6,358 bases of DNA, taken from an uncultured Sphingobium sp. Lineage in GTDB: Bacteria; Pseudomonadota; Alphaproteobacteria; Sphingomonadales; Sphingomonadaceae. Each line of letters opens with the position of its first letter. Position 1 is the stretch's first letter. The translations under genes were made by a program, and so were the position numbers. The stretch spans positions 1 through 6,358 of the forward strand of contig CAMLFF010000193.1 in NCBI GenBank assembly GCA_946479185.1, read 5' to 3'. Below are positions 1 to 4,548 of the stretch, in pieces. Below the pieces are notes generated by a model, which worked only from the letters and a program-made list of their open reading frames with translations, was not told the origin of the DNA and searched no databases.

Positions 1-702
1 ATCAAGGATAATGCCGCGATTGACGTAGAGCGGCAGAATATGTGGGCCACGATGGGCCGGCTCGAGCAGATGATCCACATCGCCAAGACGATGGACGCCC
101 GGCTCGAAAACAAGGCGCTGGAGCTGGATTCGAGCGACCCCGCCAAGGCCAAGGCGATTCGCGAGAGCGCGCTCTTCTATGTGCGCCAGCGTACGCAGGA
201 TCTGCTCACCCAAATGGCCGTGACGGTGCAGGGCTATCTGGCGCTCGATCTCGTCAAAAAGAATAACGTCGAGCTGGTGAAGGGCGTTGATCGGGCCTCC
301 ACCACCACCGTCTCGGCACTGCGCACGGCTGTCACGGTCGCGCAGGCGCTGGCCGGACAGCGGCTGGTGCTCGATCAGATTACCGCGCTCAACACCACGA
401 CCGCCAACATCATCGATAGCACCGGCGAGTTGCTGCGTACGCAGACCGCGCAGATCCATGAGCAGGCCGCCAACAGCACCATCCCGCTGGAAACGCTGCA
501 ACGCGCCTTCCAGAATATCTATGAGACGATGGATAATATCGACAGCTTCAAGCTCAAGGCGCTGGAGAATATGAAGACCACCGTCACCACGCTCTCGGGC
601 GAGGTGGAGAAGTCCAAGGGCTATATTGCGCGGGCCGAGGGACAGGCGCGGGCGCAAGCAGCGGTCACCAGCGGCAATTCTCCTTTGACGTCCATCGAGT
701 AA
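1..702 (+). CDS. TelA/KlaA family toxic anion resistance protein, C-terminal part (5' end outside window)
   Basis: The frame is open from base 1 (I-K-D-N-A-A-I-D-V-E-R-Q-N-M) to TAA at 700-702, giving 233 visible residues. The DNAAI...ERQ..W..MGRL run followed by a long, almost wholly helical, charged sequence is typical of the TelA family (tellurite and toxic anion resistance; KlaA/TelA of plasmid RK2). Family members are usually about 350-400 residues, so roughly the first third lies upstream; the ATG at position 40 is internal, not the start. There are no membrane segments or signal peptide in the visible part, and a peripheral or cytoplasmic coiled-coil protein is expected. The exact biochemical role of the family is not settled, and chromosomal copies often have no proven link to tellurite. 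The stop is 3 bases before the next ATG, so the two genes are very probably co-transcribed and translationally coupled. TelA and XpaC-like genes are known neighbours, which supports both calls. Confidence 0.88.
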   Translation: MKDNAAIDVERQNMWATMGRLEQMIHIAKTMDARLENKALELDSSDPAKAKAIRESALFYVRQRTQDLLTQMAVTVQGYLALDLVKKNNVELVKGVDRASTTTVSALRTAVTVAQALAGQRLVLDQITALNTTTANIIDSTGELLRTQTAQIHEQAANSTIPLETLQRAFQNIYETMDNIDSFKLKALENMKTTVTTLSGEVEKSKGYIARAEGQARAQAAVTSGNSPLTSIE

Positions 703-705
703 CAT

Positions 706-1419
706 ATGGCCAGTGAAGTCGATGAACTTGTCCAACGCGCCAATGAGCTGATCGCCCGCACCACCGCGCGCTACGAACGCTCGGGCAAGCGGCTTGCGCG
801 CGCGACCAAGGATTGGGCGACGCGGCTCAAGCGCATGATCATTGCCGTGGCGGCGGTGCTCATCGGCGCGGCCATCACCGGCTTTGTGCTCGGCGGAATT
901 GGCACCACCGGCGTGCTGCTGGTCATGGGGCTGCTCATCGCCTGCCTCGCCTTCGCTTTCATTCCCACTGGCGACCGCGTGGTGGAGCCCGCCAAGCTCG
1001 CGCAAACCGAACTCAAGGCGCTGCCGGCGCGCACGGAAATCTGGCTGGACAATCAGCGCAAGGCCCTGCCCGCGCCCGCCATCCCCATCATCAATGCCAT
1101 CGGCAACCGGCTGGAGACGCTGGCGCCCCAGCTTGCCCGGCTCGATCCGCGCGAGCCGCTGGCGCAGGATGTGCGGCGCTTGCTGAGCGATCATCTGCCC
1201 GAGCTGGTCACCGGCTACCAGTCCATCCCCGCGCCCCTACGCCACACACCGCGCAATGGCCGGGTACCGGATGCGCAGCTTGTCGAGGGGCTATCCGTCA
1301 TCGAGCAGGAAATCGCGACGATGACCGAGCAACTGGCGAGCGGCGATCGGGACAAGCTCTCGGCCCATATCCGCTATCTTGAACTGAAGTATCAGGAGGC
1401 GCGCGAACTCGGCAGCTGA
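706..1419 (+). CDS. Two-helix membrane protein with XpaC-like C-terminal region
   Basis: This 237-residue protein starts at the ATG 3 bases after the TelA stop; a weak GAG at 697-699 inside the TelA end is the only Shine-Dalgarno candidate. Residues 1-43 are helical and basic (ELIARTTARYERSGKRLARA). Two adjacent hydrophobic segments at about 44-66 and 68-88 form a tight hairpin in the membrane, ending in FAFIPTGDR. The remainder is soluble and helical, with a W-L-D-x-Q-R-x-A-L-P-A-P motif near residues 112-125 and a closing R-Y-L-E-L-K-Y near 222-230. This layout fits XpaC-like proteins (named 5-bromo-4-chloroindolyl phosphate hydrolysis proteins after a Bacillus phenotype), which commonly sit next to telA. 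No catalytic motif is seen and I would not call it a hydrolase. It probably acts with TelA at the inner membrane. Family assignment is moderately sure; function is unknown. Confidence 0.8.
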   Translation: MASEVDELVQRANELIARTTARYERSGKRLARATKDWATRLKRMIIAVAAVLIGAAITGFVLGGIGTTGVLLVMGLLIACLAFAFIPTGDRVVEPAKLAQTELKALPARTEIWLDNQRKALPAPAIPIINAIGNRLETLAPQLARLDPREPLAQDVRRLLSDHLPELVTGYQSIPAPLRHTPRNGRVPDAQLVEGLSVIEQEIATMTEQLASGDRDKLSAHIRYLELKYQEARELGS

Positions 1420-1444
1420 ACCACGGTCAAGCCCTGCCGCCTTT

Positions 1445-1470
1445 GCGATGAGTTGAGCTCAGCTCACCGC
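1445..1470. repeat. Palindromic hairpin after the TelA/XpaC-like operon
   Basis: TGAGTTGAGCTCAGCTCA at 1449-1466 is self-complementary throughout if one G-T pair is allowed. After a single A-C mismatch the arms continue for three more pairs (GCG at 1445-1447 with CGC at 1468-1470). It starts 26 bases after the XpaC-like stop codon, where a transcription terminator would be expected, but neither strand has a T tract after it. It could be a 3' RNA-stabilising hairpin, a Rho-assisted end, or a protein-binding site. Confidence 0.5.
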
Positions 1471-1575
1471 GTCAGGGGTTGAAGCCCGCGTCTCCATCGC
1501 TAAATTTGAAAGCTGCGGGCCGGGCCCCTCTGGCGAGCATAGACGTCCCCCCTTCGTCTGCTCGTGATGTCGGAC

Positions 1576-1644
1576 CGCATCGGGTGACACCGGTGCGCAG
1601 TCTGGTACCCCAAGCAGGCATTTCACCGCCCGGTCGTCACCCGA
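1576..1644 (+). promoter_or_regulatory. Two mutually exclusive stem-loops upstream of the DUF465 gene
   Basis: Long stem: T-CGGGTGAC-ACCGG (1580-1593) pairs with CCGGT-GTCACCCGA (1630-1644) with one bulged C at 1635, giving 14 base pairs. After a bulged T1594, GCG at 1595-1597 can also pair with CGC at 1627-1629. Short stem: CGCATCGG (1576-1583) pairs with CCGGTGCG (1590-1597) around a 6-base loop. Both stems use 1580-1597, so they cannot form together. The element ends about 20 bases before the Shine-Dalgarno site of the next gene. It could be a structured 5' leader; no known riboswitch class was recognised, and whether it is transcribed is unknown. Confidence 0.35.
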
Positions 1645-1662
1645 AAAATGGATTATTTTCCA

Positions 1663-1668
1663 GCGGAG
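1663..1668 (+). promoter_or_regulatory. Shine-Dalgarno site that decides the GTG start of the DUF465 gene
   Basis: GCGGAG lies six bases before the GTG at 1675 but would be inside the coding region if the ATG at 1648 were used. It is the only purine-rich ribosome binding candidate near either start. Confidence 0.5.
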
Positions 1669-1674
1669 TGGCGC

Positions 1675-1854
1675 GTGTCCCAACATATATTCTGTCTTCT
1701 GAACCGGCATCAACGGCTCGATGAGGCCGTGCTGAACGAACAGCGTAGCGAAGCGCCGGACCTGCCAAGATTGCAGCGGCTCCAGCGTCTGAAGAACGCG
1801 GTGAAAGAGCGGCTGCAGGCCTTGGCCGCGCCGCCGATGGTGTCTGCGGATTAG
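1675..1854 (+). CDS. Small DUF465/YdcH family protein
   Basis: The protein is short and entirely helical. Its core, H-Q-R-L-D-E-A followed by P-R-L-Q-R-L-Q-R-L-K-N-A-V-K-E-R-L, matches the DUF465 (YdcH) pattern of two charged helices in which the second ends in LKxxVKDRL. DUF465 proteins are typically 55-80 residues with no known biochemical role, and multiple copies are common in sphingomonads. I chose the GTG at 1675, which has GCGGAG at 1663-1668 with a 6-base spacer and gives 59 residues beginning V-S-Q-H-I-F. The in-frame ATG at 1648 adds nine residues (MDYFPAEWR) but has no Shine-Dalgarno site. A 137-codon frame on the opposite strand over 1459-1872 is judged a shadow, because it matches no family I know and this one does. 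The gene stands alone in an otherwise non-coding stretch. Family call fairly sure; start moderately sure. Confidence 0.72.
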   Translation: MSQHIFCLLNRHQRLDEAVLNEQRSEAPDLPRLQRLQRLKNAVKERLQALAAPPMVSAD

Positions 1855-2143
1855 GTTTACTGCTCGGAACACGGTCGCTGATCAGCGCAGAACTGGTCAG
1901 AGATTCTCTCCCGTGCGGATTGCTGAGCTGCCGTGTCTGGAAGGGCGGCTTTCGGCAGTGCGCTTAAATCAACGAACGGCCAAATCGGGCGGGATGCGGA
2001 CCGGCAGCTATCGAGAACGCAGCCACCGATACCCCCATCCCGCGGACACGGCCCGTTACCGAAAGGGATCAAATTTTGGGAATGGCCGGACTTGAAAGCC
2101 GCCGCTACGGACAATGTGAATCATCCCAAAAGCTGGAACGATA
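1855..2143. other. Intergenic stretch with sphingomonad-type repetitive sequence, no gene supported
   Basis: These 289 bases between the DUF465 and VOC genes give only low-quality open frames on both strands. Read on the minus strand, the stretch contains phrases such as GGCCGTTCGTTGA and GCCGAAAGCCGCCCTTCC, which resemble the degenerate 'gaaagcgg.c.ttcg' intergenic sequence I remember from sphingomonad and other alphaproteobacterial genomes, where it is often mis-called as short hypothetical ORFs. The resemblance is from memory. A nested inverted repeat at 1989-2043 is listed separately. Confidence 0.45.
1989..2043. repeat. Nested inverted repeat upstream of the VOC gene
   Basis: GCGGGATG at 1989-1996 and CATCCCGC at 2036-2043 are perfect 8-base complements. 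Inside them TATCG at 2009-2013 and CGATA at 2027-2031 are a second perfect pair. Together they could form a two-tier cruciform or RNA stem. It ends 100 bases before the VOC start and may be part of a dispersed intergenic repeat rather than a specific regulator. Confidence 0.4.
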
Positions 2144-2521
2144 ATGCTGCATCATCTCTCGATTGCCGTGACCAATTTGAAACGGGCCATGATTTTCTAT
2201 GATGCAGCACTTATGTCACTTGGCTATGTCCGTGTCTTTACGGGAGATGAATCAGTAGGTTACGGATATGCTGGACAAGGTGACAAACTGCTCCTCAATC
2301 TTGAAGCCCAAGTAAGCGTACCCGGTGAGGGATTCCACTTGGCATTCTCCGCGTCCGAGCCGGAACATGTCGATCGATTTCACGCGGCCGCATTGCTGCA
2401 CGGAGGGCGCTGCAACGGGCAACCCGGGCCACGTCCTGATTATGGCGACGATTATTATGCGGCCTTTGTGTTCGATCCAGATGGATACCGGATTGAGGCG
2501 GTGGTTAACCAAGCGCCGTAA
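2144..2521 (+). CDS. VOC family protein (glyoxalase/bleomycin resistance/dioxygenase fold)
   Basis: This is a complete 125-residue single-domain VOC protein, the usual size for the family. The N-terminal strand-helix M-L-H-H-L-S-I-A-V-T-N-L-x6-F-Y-D-A-A-L is the standard opening. The expected metal-site positions are filled: His4 (strand 1), His65 in F-H-L-A-F, and Glu118 in D-P-D-G-Y-R-I-E-A-V, the last within the classic closing motif. Some metal-binding capacity is therefore likely. VOC proteins range from glyoxalases and isomerases to antibiotic-binding proteins, and the sequence does not tell the substrate. The start is the ATG at 2144 with a weak GGAA at 2135-2138. The gene stands alone, convergent with the next one. 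Its base composition is visibly less GC-rich than the genes on either side, with more AT-ending codons, which may reflect recent acquisition. Family call sure; function open. Confidence 0.88.
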   Translation: MLHHLSIAVTNLKRAMIFYDAALMSLGYVRVFTGDESVGYGYAGQGDKLLLNLEAQVSVPGEGFHLAFSASEPEHVDRFHAAALLHGGRCNGQPGPRPDYGDDYYAAFVFDPDGYRIEAVVNQAP

Positions 2522-2531
2522 CGCCGGCTTT

Positions 2532-2571
2532 CAGCAGGAAAAGCAGAACAGCCGCGGTCGAATCCCGCGGC
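2532..2571 (-). terminator. Hairpin terminator for the ArsR-methyltransferase gene, between convergent genes
   Basis: GCCGCGG (2551-2557) and CCGCGGC (2565-2571) form a perfect 7-pair GC-rich stem with a 7-base loop. On the minus strand the stem is followed by TGTTCTGCTTTTCCTG, a T-rich tail, just after the stop of the minus-strand gene. On the plus strand the following bases are not T-rich, so any effect on the VOC transcript is less certain. Confidence 0.5.
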
Positions 2572-2577
2572 CCAAGT

Positions 2578-3510
2578 TCAACCCCGCCGCCCCAGCCAAA
2601 GCTTCACTGTAAGCTCACCCCCGGCCAGCGCCTCCACACTCTCCATCGCCAGCCCCGCCGCGCGGAACCAGTTCGTCATCTGCTCGTCGGAGAAGCCAAG
2701 CCGCGCATGGGCATCTTTGGCGCGCAATTCCTCGCGCTCATGCGGGGCGAAGTCCACAATCATCAGCCGCCCGCTCGCGCGCAGCGTCCGCGCGACTTCC
2801 GCGATCACCTTCTCCGGCGCGGGGGCGTAATGCAGCACCTGATGCAGGATCGCGGTGTCCGCCGACCCATCCTCCACAGGCAAATCGCTGAAATCGCCCG
2901 CCAGGAACCGCACCTTGTCCGCAATCTCCTGCGGCAGCTTGCCGCGCGCGAGGCGGAGCATCTCGGCGCTGCGGTCGATCGCGATCACGCTGCTCGCCTG
3001 CCCCGCCAGCAGCGTCGCCATGCGCCCGGTGCCGGTGCCGATATCGAGCAGGGTGCCGAGGCTCGCTGTCCCCAGCATCTGCGTCATCATCGCTTCCACC
3101 TGCGCCTCGGGCACATAGAGCGAGCGTTGGGCGTCCCATTCTTCGGCATGGCTGGCGAAATAATCCTCCGCCGCCCGCGCCCGCTCGGCGCGCACCGCCG
3201 TTAGCCGCGCCTGATCGGCCTCAATCCACAATTTTTCGGTGGCGGAGGGCTCTGCGCCATCCAGAAAGCCGATCAACGCATCGGATGTTGGGCCCGCGCA
3301 CAGGCGCAAGAACACCCAGCTTCCCTCTTTGCGCTTATCGGCCAACCCGGCCTCGACGAGGATGCGCACATGGCGCGAAACGCGCGGCTGGCTCTGCCCG
3401 ACGACAAGCGCCAGCTCGCCAACGGCCAATTCCATCTCCCGCAGAAGATGGACAATCCGCAGACGCGTGGGGTCCGCAAGGGCGCGAAAAAGGTCAACCT
3501 GTCCAAGCAT
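2578..3510 (-). CDS. ArsR family regulator fused to a SAM-dependent methyltransferase domain (SahR-like)
   Basis: From the ATG at 3510 the protein has 310 residues; a GTG at 3519 would add three, and neither start has a clear Shine-Dalgarno site. Residues 1-85 are a winged helix of the ArsR type: F-R-A-L-A-D-P-T-R-L-R-I at 8-19 and recognition helix S-Q-P-R-V-S-R-H-V at 40-48. The Cys pair of metal sensors (ELCVCDL) is replaced by E-L-A-V-G-E-L-A, so metal sensing is unlikely. After a helical linker comes a class I methyltransferase fold: motif I L-D-I-G-T-G-T-G at 155-162, the acidic ribose-binding residue D179 in V-I-A-I-D, D206 in L-A-G-D-F, and L-H-Q-V-L-H-Y. Known fusions of this layout (SahR) respond to S-adenosylhomocysteine or SAM and control methionine-cycle genes in Proteobacteria. 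Here no such gene adjoins it; the neighbours are a convergent VOC gene and a divergent lipoprotein. Family call sure; ligand and targets inferred. Confidence 0.9.
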   Translation of the reverse strand: MLGQVDLFRALADPTRLRIVHLLREMELAVGELALVVGQSQPRVSRHVRILVEAGLADKRKEGSWVFLRLCAGPTSDALIGFLDGAEPSATEKLWIEADQARLTAVRAERARAAEDYFASHAEEWDAQRSLYVPEAQVEAMMTQMLGTASLGTLLDIGTGTGRMATLLAGQASSVIAIDRSAEMLRLARGKLPQEIADKVRFLAGDFSDLPVEDGSADTAILHQVLHYAPAPEKVIAEVARTLRASGRLMIVDFAPHEREELRAKDAHARLGFSDEQMTNWFRAAGLAMESVEALAGGELTVKLWLGRRG

Positions 3511-3583
3511 GGGCTGCACTGTTGGGGCAAGTATCGCCGCCGATCAAGCTCTCGCCATTCCGCGCTGGTTAATTTCCAAGTGC

Positions 3584-3597
3584 TGCAAGGGATTGCA
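3584..3597. promoter_or_regulatory. Candidate operator between the divergent ArsR-type and lipoprotein genes
   Basis: TGCAA-GGGA-TTGCA is a 5-base perfect inverted repeat. It is flanked by a second, wider one (AGTGC at 3579-3583 and GCACT at 3595-3599). It lies 74 bases upstream of the ArsR-type start and overlaps a possible -35 for the lipoprotein gene. ArsR regulators often bind inverted repeats in their own promoter. This is a weak candidate on length alone. Confidence 0.25.
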
Positions 3598-3621
3598 CTG
3601 TGCCCGACAAACCGATACGAA
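3593..3621 (+). promoter_or_regulatory. Possible promoter of the small lipoprotein gene
   Basis: TTGCAC at 3593-3598 is a fair -35. After a 17-base spacer TACGAA (3616-3621) is a poor -10. A start near 3628 would give a leader of about 70 bases containing the whole hairpin region at 3639-3697. This is a guess from position and partial consensus only. Confidence 0.22.
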
Positions 3622-3638
3622 TCGAGACCGCAGGCTTT

Positions 3639-3697
3639 AAGGGGGGGGACCCCTTCCGTACGTTCTGCTTGTTATTTTTTTACGAAGGGGTTTTCCC
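3639..3697 (+). promoter_or_regulatory. Possible RNA switch: competing hairpins over the lipoprotein ribosome binding site
   Basis: CCCCTTC (3650-3656) plus GTA (3658-3660) pairs with TAC-GAAGGGG (3681-3690), giving 10 base pairs with one bulged C and a T-rich 20-base loop; this would bury the Shine-Dalgarno site AAGGGG at 3685-3690. The same CCCCTT can instead pair with AAGGGG at 3639-3644 in the G8 run, around a 5-base loop, leaving the ribosome site free. A third small hairpin (GGG-TTTT-CCC, 3688-3697) also touches it. The two main structures exclude each other, as in translational riboswitches or RNA thermometers. No known class was recognised. Confidence 0.4.
3685..3690 (+). promoter_or_regulatory. 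Strong Shine-Dalgarno site of the lipoprotein gene
   Basis: AAGGGG ends seven bases before the ATG at 3698. It is the strongest ribosome binding site in the window, and lies in a sequence able to pair with CCCCTT upstream. Confidence 0.7.
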
Positions 3698-3907
3698 ATG
3701 ACCAAGACCATTGCTTTCTCGCTCGTTGTTGCTGCTTCGCTCGGCCTGGCCGCTTGCTCGAAGACCGAAACCGCAAATGTTTCCAACAACGCTTCGAACG
3801 TTGCTGACGATGCCGTGAATTCGGCCGACAATGCCCTGAACGCTGCCGGCAACTCGCTGGACAACATGGCAAACGGCATGAACAACATGACCAACAACGC
3901 GATGTAA
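3698..3907 (+). CDS. Small Asn/Ala-rich lipoprotein with heptad repeats
   Basis: This 69-residue protein has a clear lipoprotein signal: positive start (MTK), hydrophobic stretch at 5-17, and lipobox L-A-A-C with Cys20 as the lipidated residue. The mature part is only 50 residues, and from residue 24 it is a near-regular seven-residue repeat with Asn/Asp at positions 1 and 4 and small or hydrophobic residues at 2, 3 and 6 (for example DAVNSAD at 38-44, NALNAAG at 45-51). This looks like a helical or coiled-coil rod, similar in plan to Braun's lipoprotein or entericidins, but without the C-terminal Lys that Lpp uses to attach to peptidoglycan. After Cys20 comes Ser, so outer-membrane sorting is plausible. 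The gene stands alone with a strong Shine-Dalgarno site and a strong terminator, as expected for an abundant short mRNA. Short proteins like this occur in sphingomonads as hypotheticals; some are named 'circumsporozoite protein', which has no functional meaning. Function unknown. Confidence 0.85.
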   Translation: MTKTIAFSLVVAASLGLAACSKTETANVSNNASNVADDAVNSADNALNAAGNSLDNMANGMNNMTNNAM

Positions 3908-3937
3908 TATCGCGCCGAACGATTTTTTCGTTTTGGC

Positions 3938-3972
3938 AGAGGGTCATCGGGCAACCGGTGGCCCTTTCTTTT
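3938..3972 (+). terminator. Intrinsic terminator of the lipoprotein gene
   Basis: GGGTCATCGG (3941-3950) pairs with CCGGTGGCCC (3955-3964) in a 10-pair stem, allowing two G-T pairs, capped by a stable GCAA tetraloop. It is followed by TTTCTTTT. Three more pairs (AGA at 3938-3940 with TTT at 3965-3967, one of them G-T) can extend the stem. It begins 31 bases after the lipoprotein stop. On the minus strand the bases after the hairpin are not T-rich, so it is mainly a plus-strand terminator, though the GtrA transcript also ends into it. Confidence 0.85.
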
Positions 3973-3993
3973 GGGCTGGCTCCAGCGCTCCGG

Positions 3994-4437
3994 CTAGCGG
4001 AACACCCATTGCCGGTTGAGCACGAACACCAGCCCCGGCGTCACCACCGCCATGAGCGGAATGGGCGACCAGATTGGCCAGCCAAGCGCCTGCACCGTCA
4101 GCCACACCCAAAAAGCATTGAGCGCGAGGCTGATCAAAGACACGGCCATGAAGCGCATCGCCTGCGCAATCGGCTGATCGCGCTTGCCATGCCCGCGGAA
4201 GGTGAAGCGCCCGTGCAGCACATAGCCGGTCGCCACCGCCACCATATAGCCGCAGATATTCGCCAGCTGCGGGTGGAGCGCCAGCTTCTGCGCGAGCGTC
4301 CAATAGACCACAGCCTGCAATGCCGTCACAAAGCCACCCGTGAGCACATAGCGCAGCAACTGGCCGTGCAGGGCGGCGTTCATTACGCGCCCCAACCCTG
4401 TCACGGGCTTCACCCTATCCACCTGATCATGCAGCAT
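3994..4437 (-). CDS. GtrA family membrane protein
   Basis: This 147-residue protein has four predicted membrane helices and the family's usual pattern: L-R-Y-V-L-T-G-G-F-V-T-A-L near residues 28-40 opening helix 1, G-Y-M-V-A-V-A-T-G-Y-V-L-H-G-R-F-T-F ending helix 2, and N-R-x-W-V-F at the C-terminus. GtrA (PF04138) proteins, known from phage O-antigen glucosylation (GtrA/B/C), are thought to flip or help flip polyprenyl-phosphate-linked sugars across the inner membrane; others are linked to arabinogalactan or teichoic acid glycosylation. The start ATG at 4437 gives an 18-residue hydrophilic lead. The ATG at 4383 (M-N-A-A-L-H-G-Q) would suit the family equally well, with GGGG a few bases upstream. 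It is divergent from a GT-C-like membrane protein 111 bases away, a natural partner. No gtrB-type cytoplasmic glycosyltransferase is visible in the window. Confidence 0.9.
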   Translation of the reverse strand: MLHDQVDRVKPVTGLGRVMNAALHGQLLRYVLTGGFVTALQAVVYWTLAQKLALHPQLANICGYMVAVATGYVLHGRFTFRGHGKRDQPIAQAMRFMAVSLISLALNAFWVWLTVQALGWPIWSPIPLMAVVTPGLVFVLNRQWVFR

Positions 4438-4548
4438 TTGCCCCGTTGCGCTTTTGCCCGACTTGGCTAAGCCCTAGGCGGTGAATGCATTTCCGGCAAC
4501 GGCCGCCACCCTTCATCATGTTGCCCACCCTTATGTTGCGTTGATATC
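4438..4548. promoter_or_regulatory. Divergent intergenic region between the GtrA and GT-C-like genes
   Basis: These 111 bases separate two outward-facing starts and must hold promoters for both if neither is read from further away. I see no convincing -35/-10 pair on either strand and no strong Shine-Dalgarno site ahead of the ATG at 4549. Confidence 0.4.

Larger units (their letters stand above)
1420..1674. other. Intergenic stretch with inverted repeats, no gene supported
   Basis: These 255 bases between the XpaC-like gene and the small DUF465 gene are open in several frames, but the translations (rich in Pro, Ser, Arg and Ala with no recognisable pattern) look like non-coding GC-rich DNA. 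It contains a near-perfect palindrome at 1445-1470 and competing stem-loops at 1576-1644, listed separately. No clear promoter or tRNA was found. Confidence 0.6.

Noticed and set aside
1466..1495. GGGGTTGAAGCCC read as a possible tRNA or tmRNA 3' end (integration site)
   Set aside because: The stem is only three pairs, the loop lacks the conserved TTCGA sequence, and no acceptor partner is found upstream.
1479..1724. 81-codon plus-strand open frame rich in Pro, Ser and Ala
   Set aside because: It looks like translated non-coding DNA and overlaps the stem-loop region and the DUF465 start in another frame.
1459..1872. 137-codon minus-strand open frame
   Set aside because: The translation shows no family pattern or convincing composition and it overlaps the plus-strand DUF465 gene, which has one.
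1857..2114. 85-codon minus-strand frame containing a SALPKAALPDTA phrase
   Set aside because: Phrases of this kind recur in translations of repetitive alphaproteobacterial intergenic DNA; no domain or ribosome site supports a gene.
2551..2575. GCGGTCGAATCCCGC resembles a tRNA T-arm, suggesting a tRNA or attachment site remnant
   Set aside because: No anticodon arm, D-arm or CCA end fits around it, and the hairpin with a T-rich minus-strand tail is better explained as the terminator of the convergent gene.
2707..3204. 165-codon plus-strand frame opposite the ArsR-methyltransferase gene
   Set aside because: It is a shadow on the reverse strand, rich in Arg and His, with no recognisable domain.
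3637..3954. 105-codon minus-strand frame across the lipoprotein gene and terminator
   Set aside because: It runs through a strong plus-strand terminator and ribosome site and is the reverse reading of the heptad lipoprotein.
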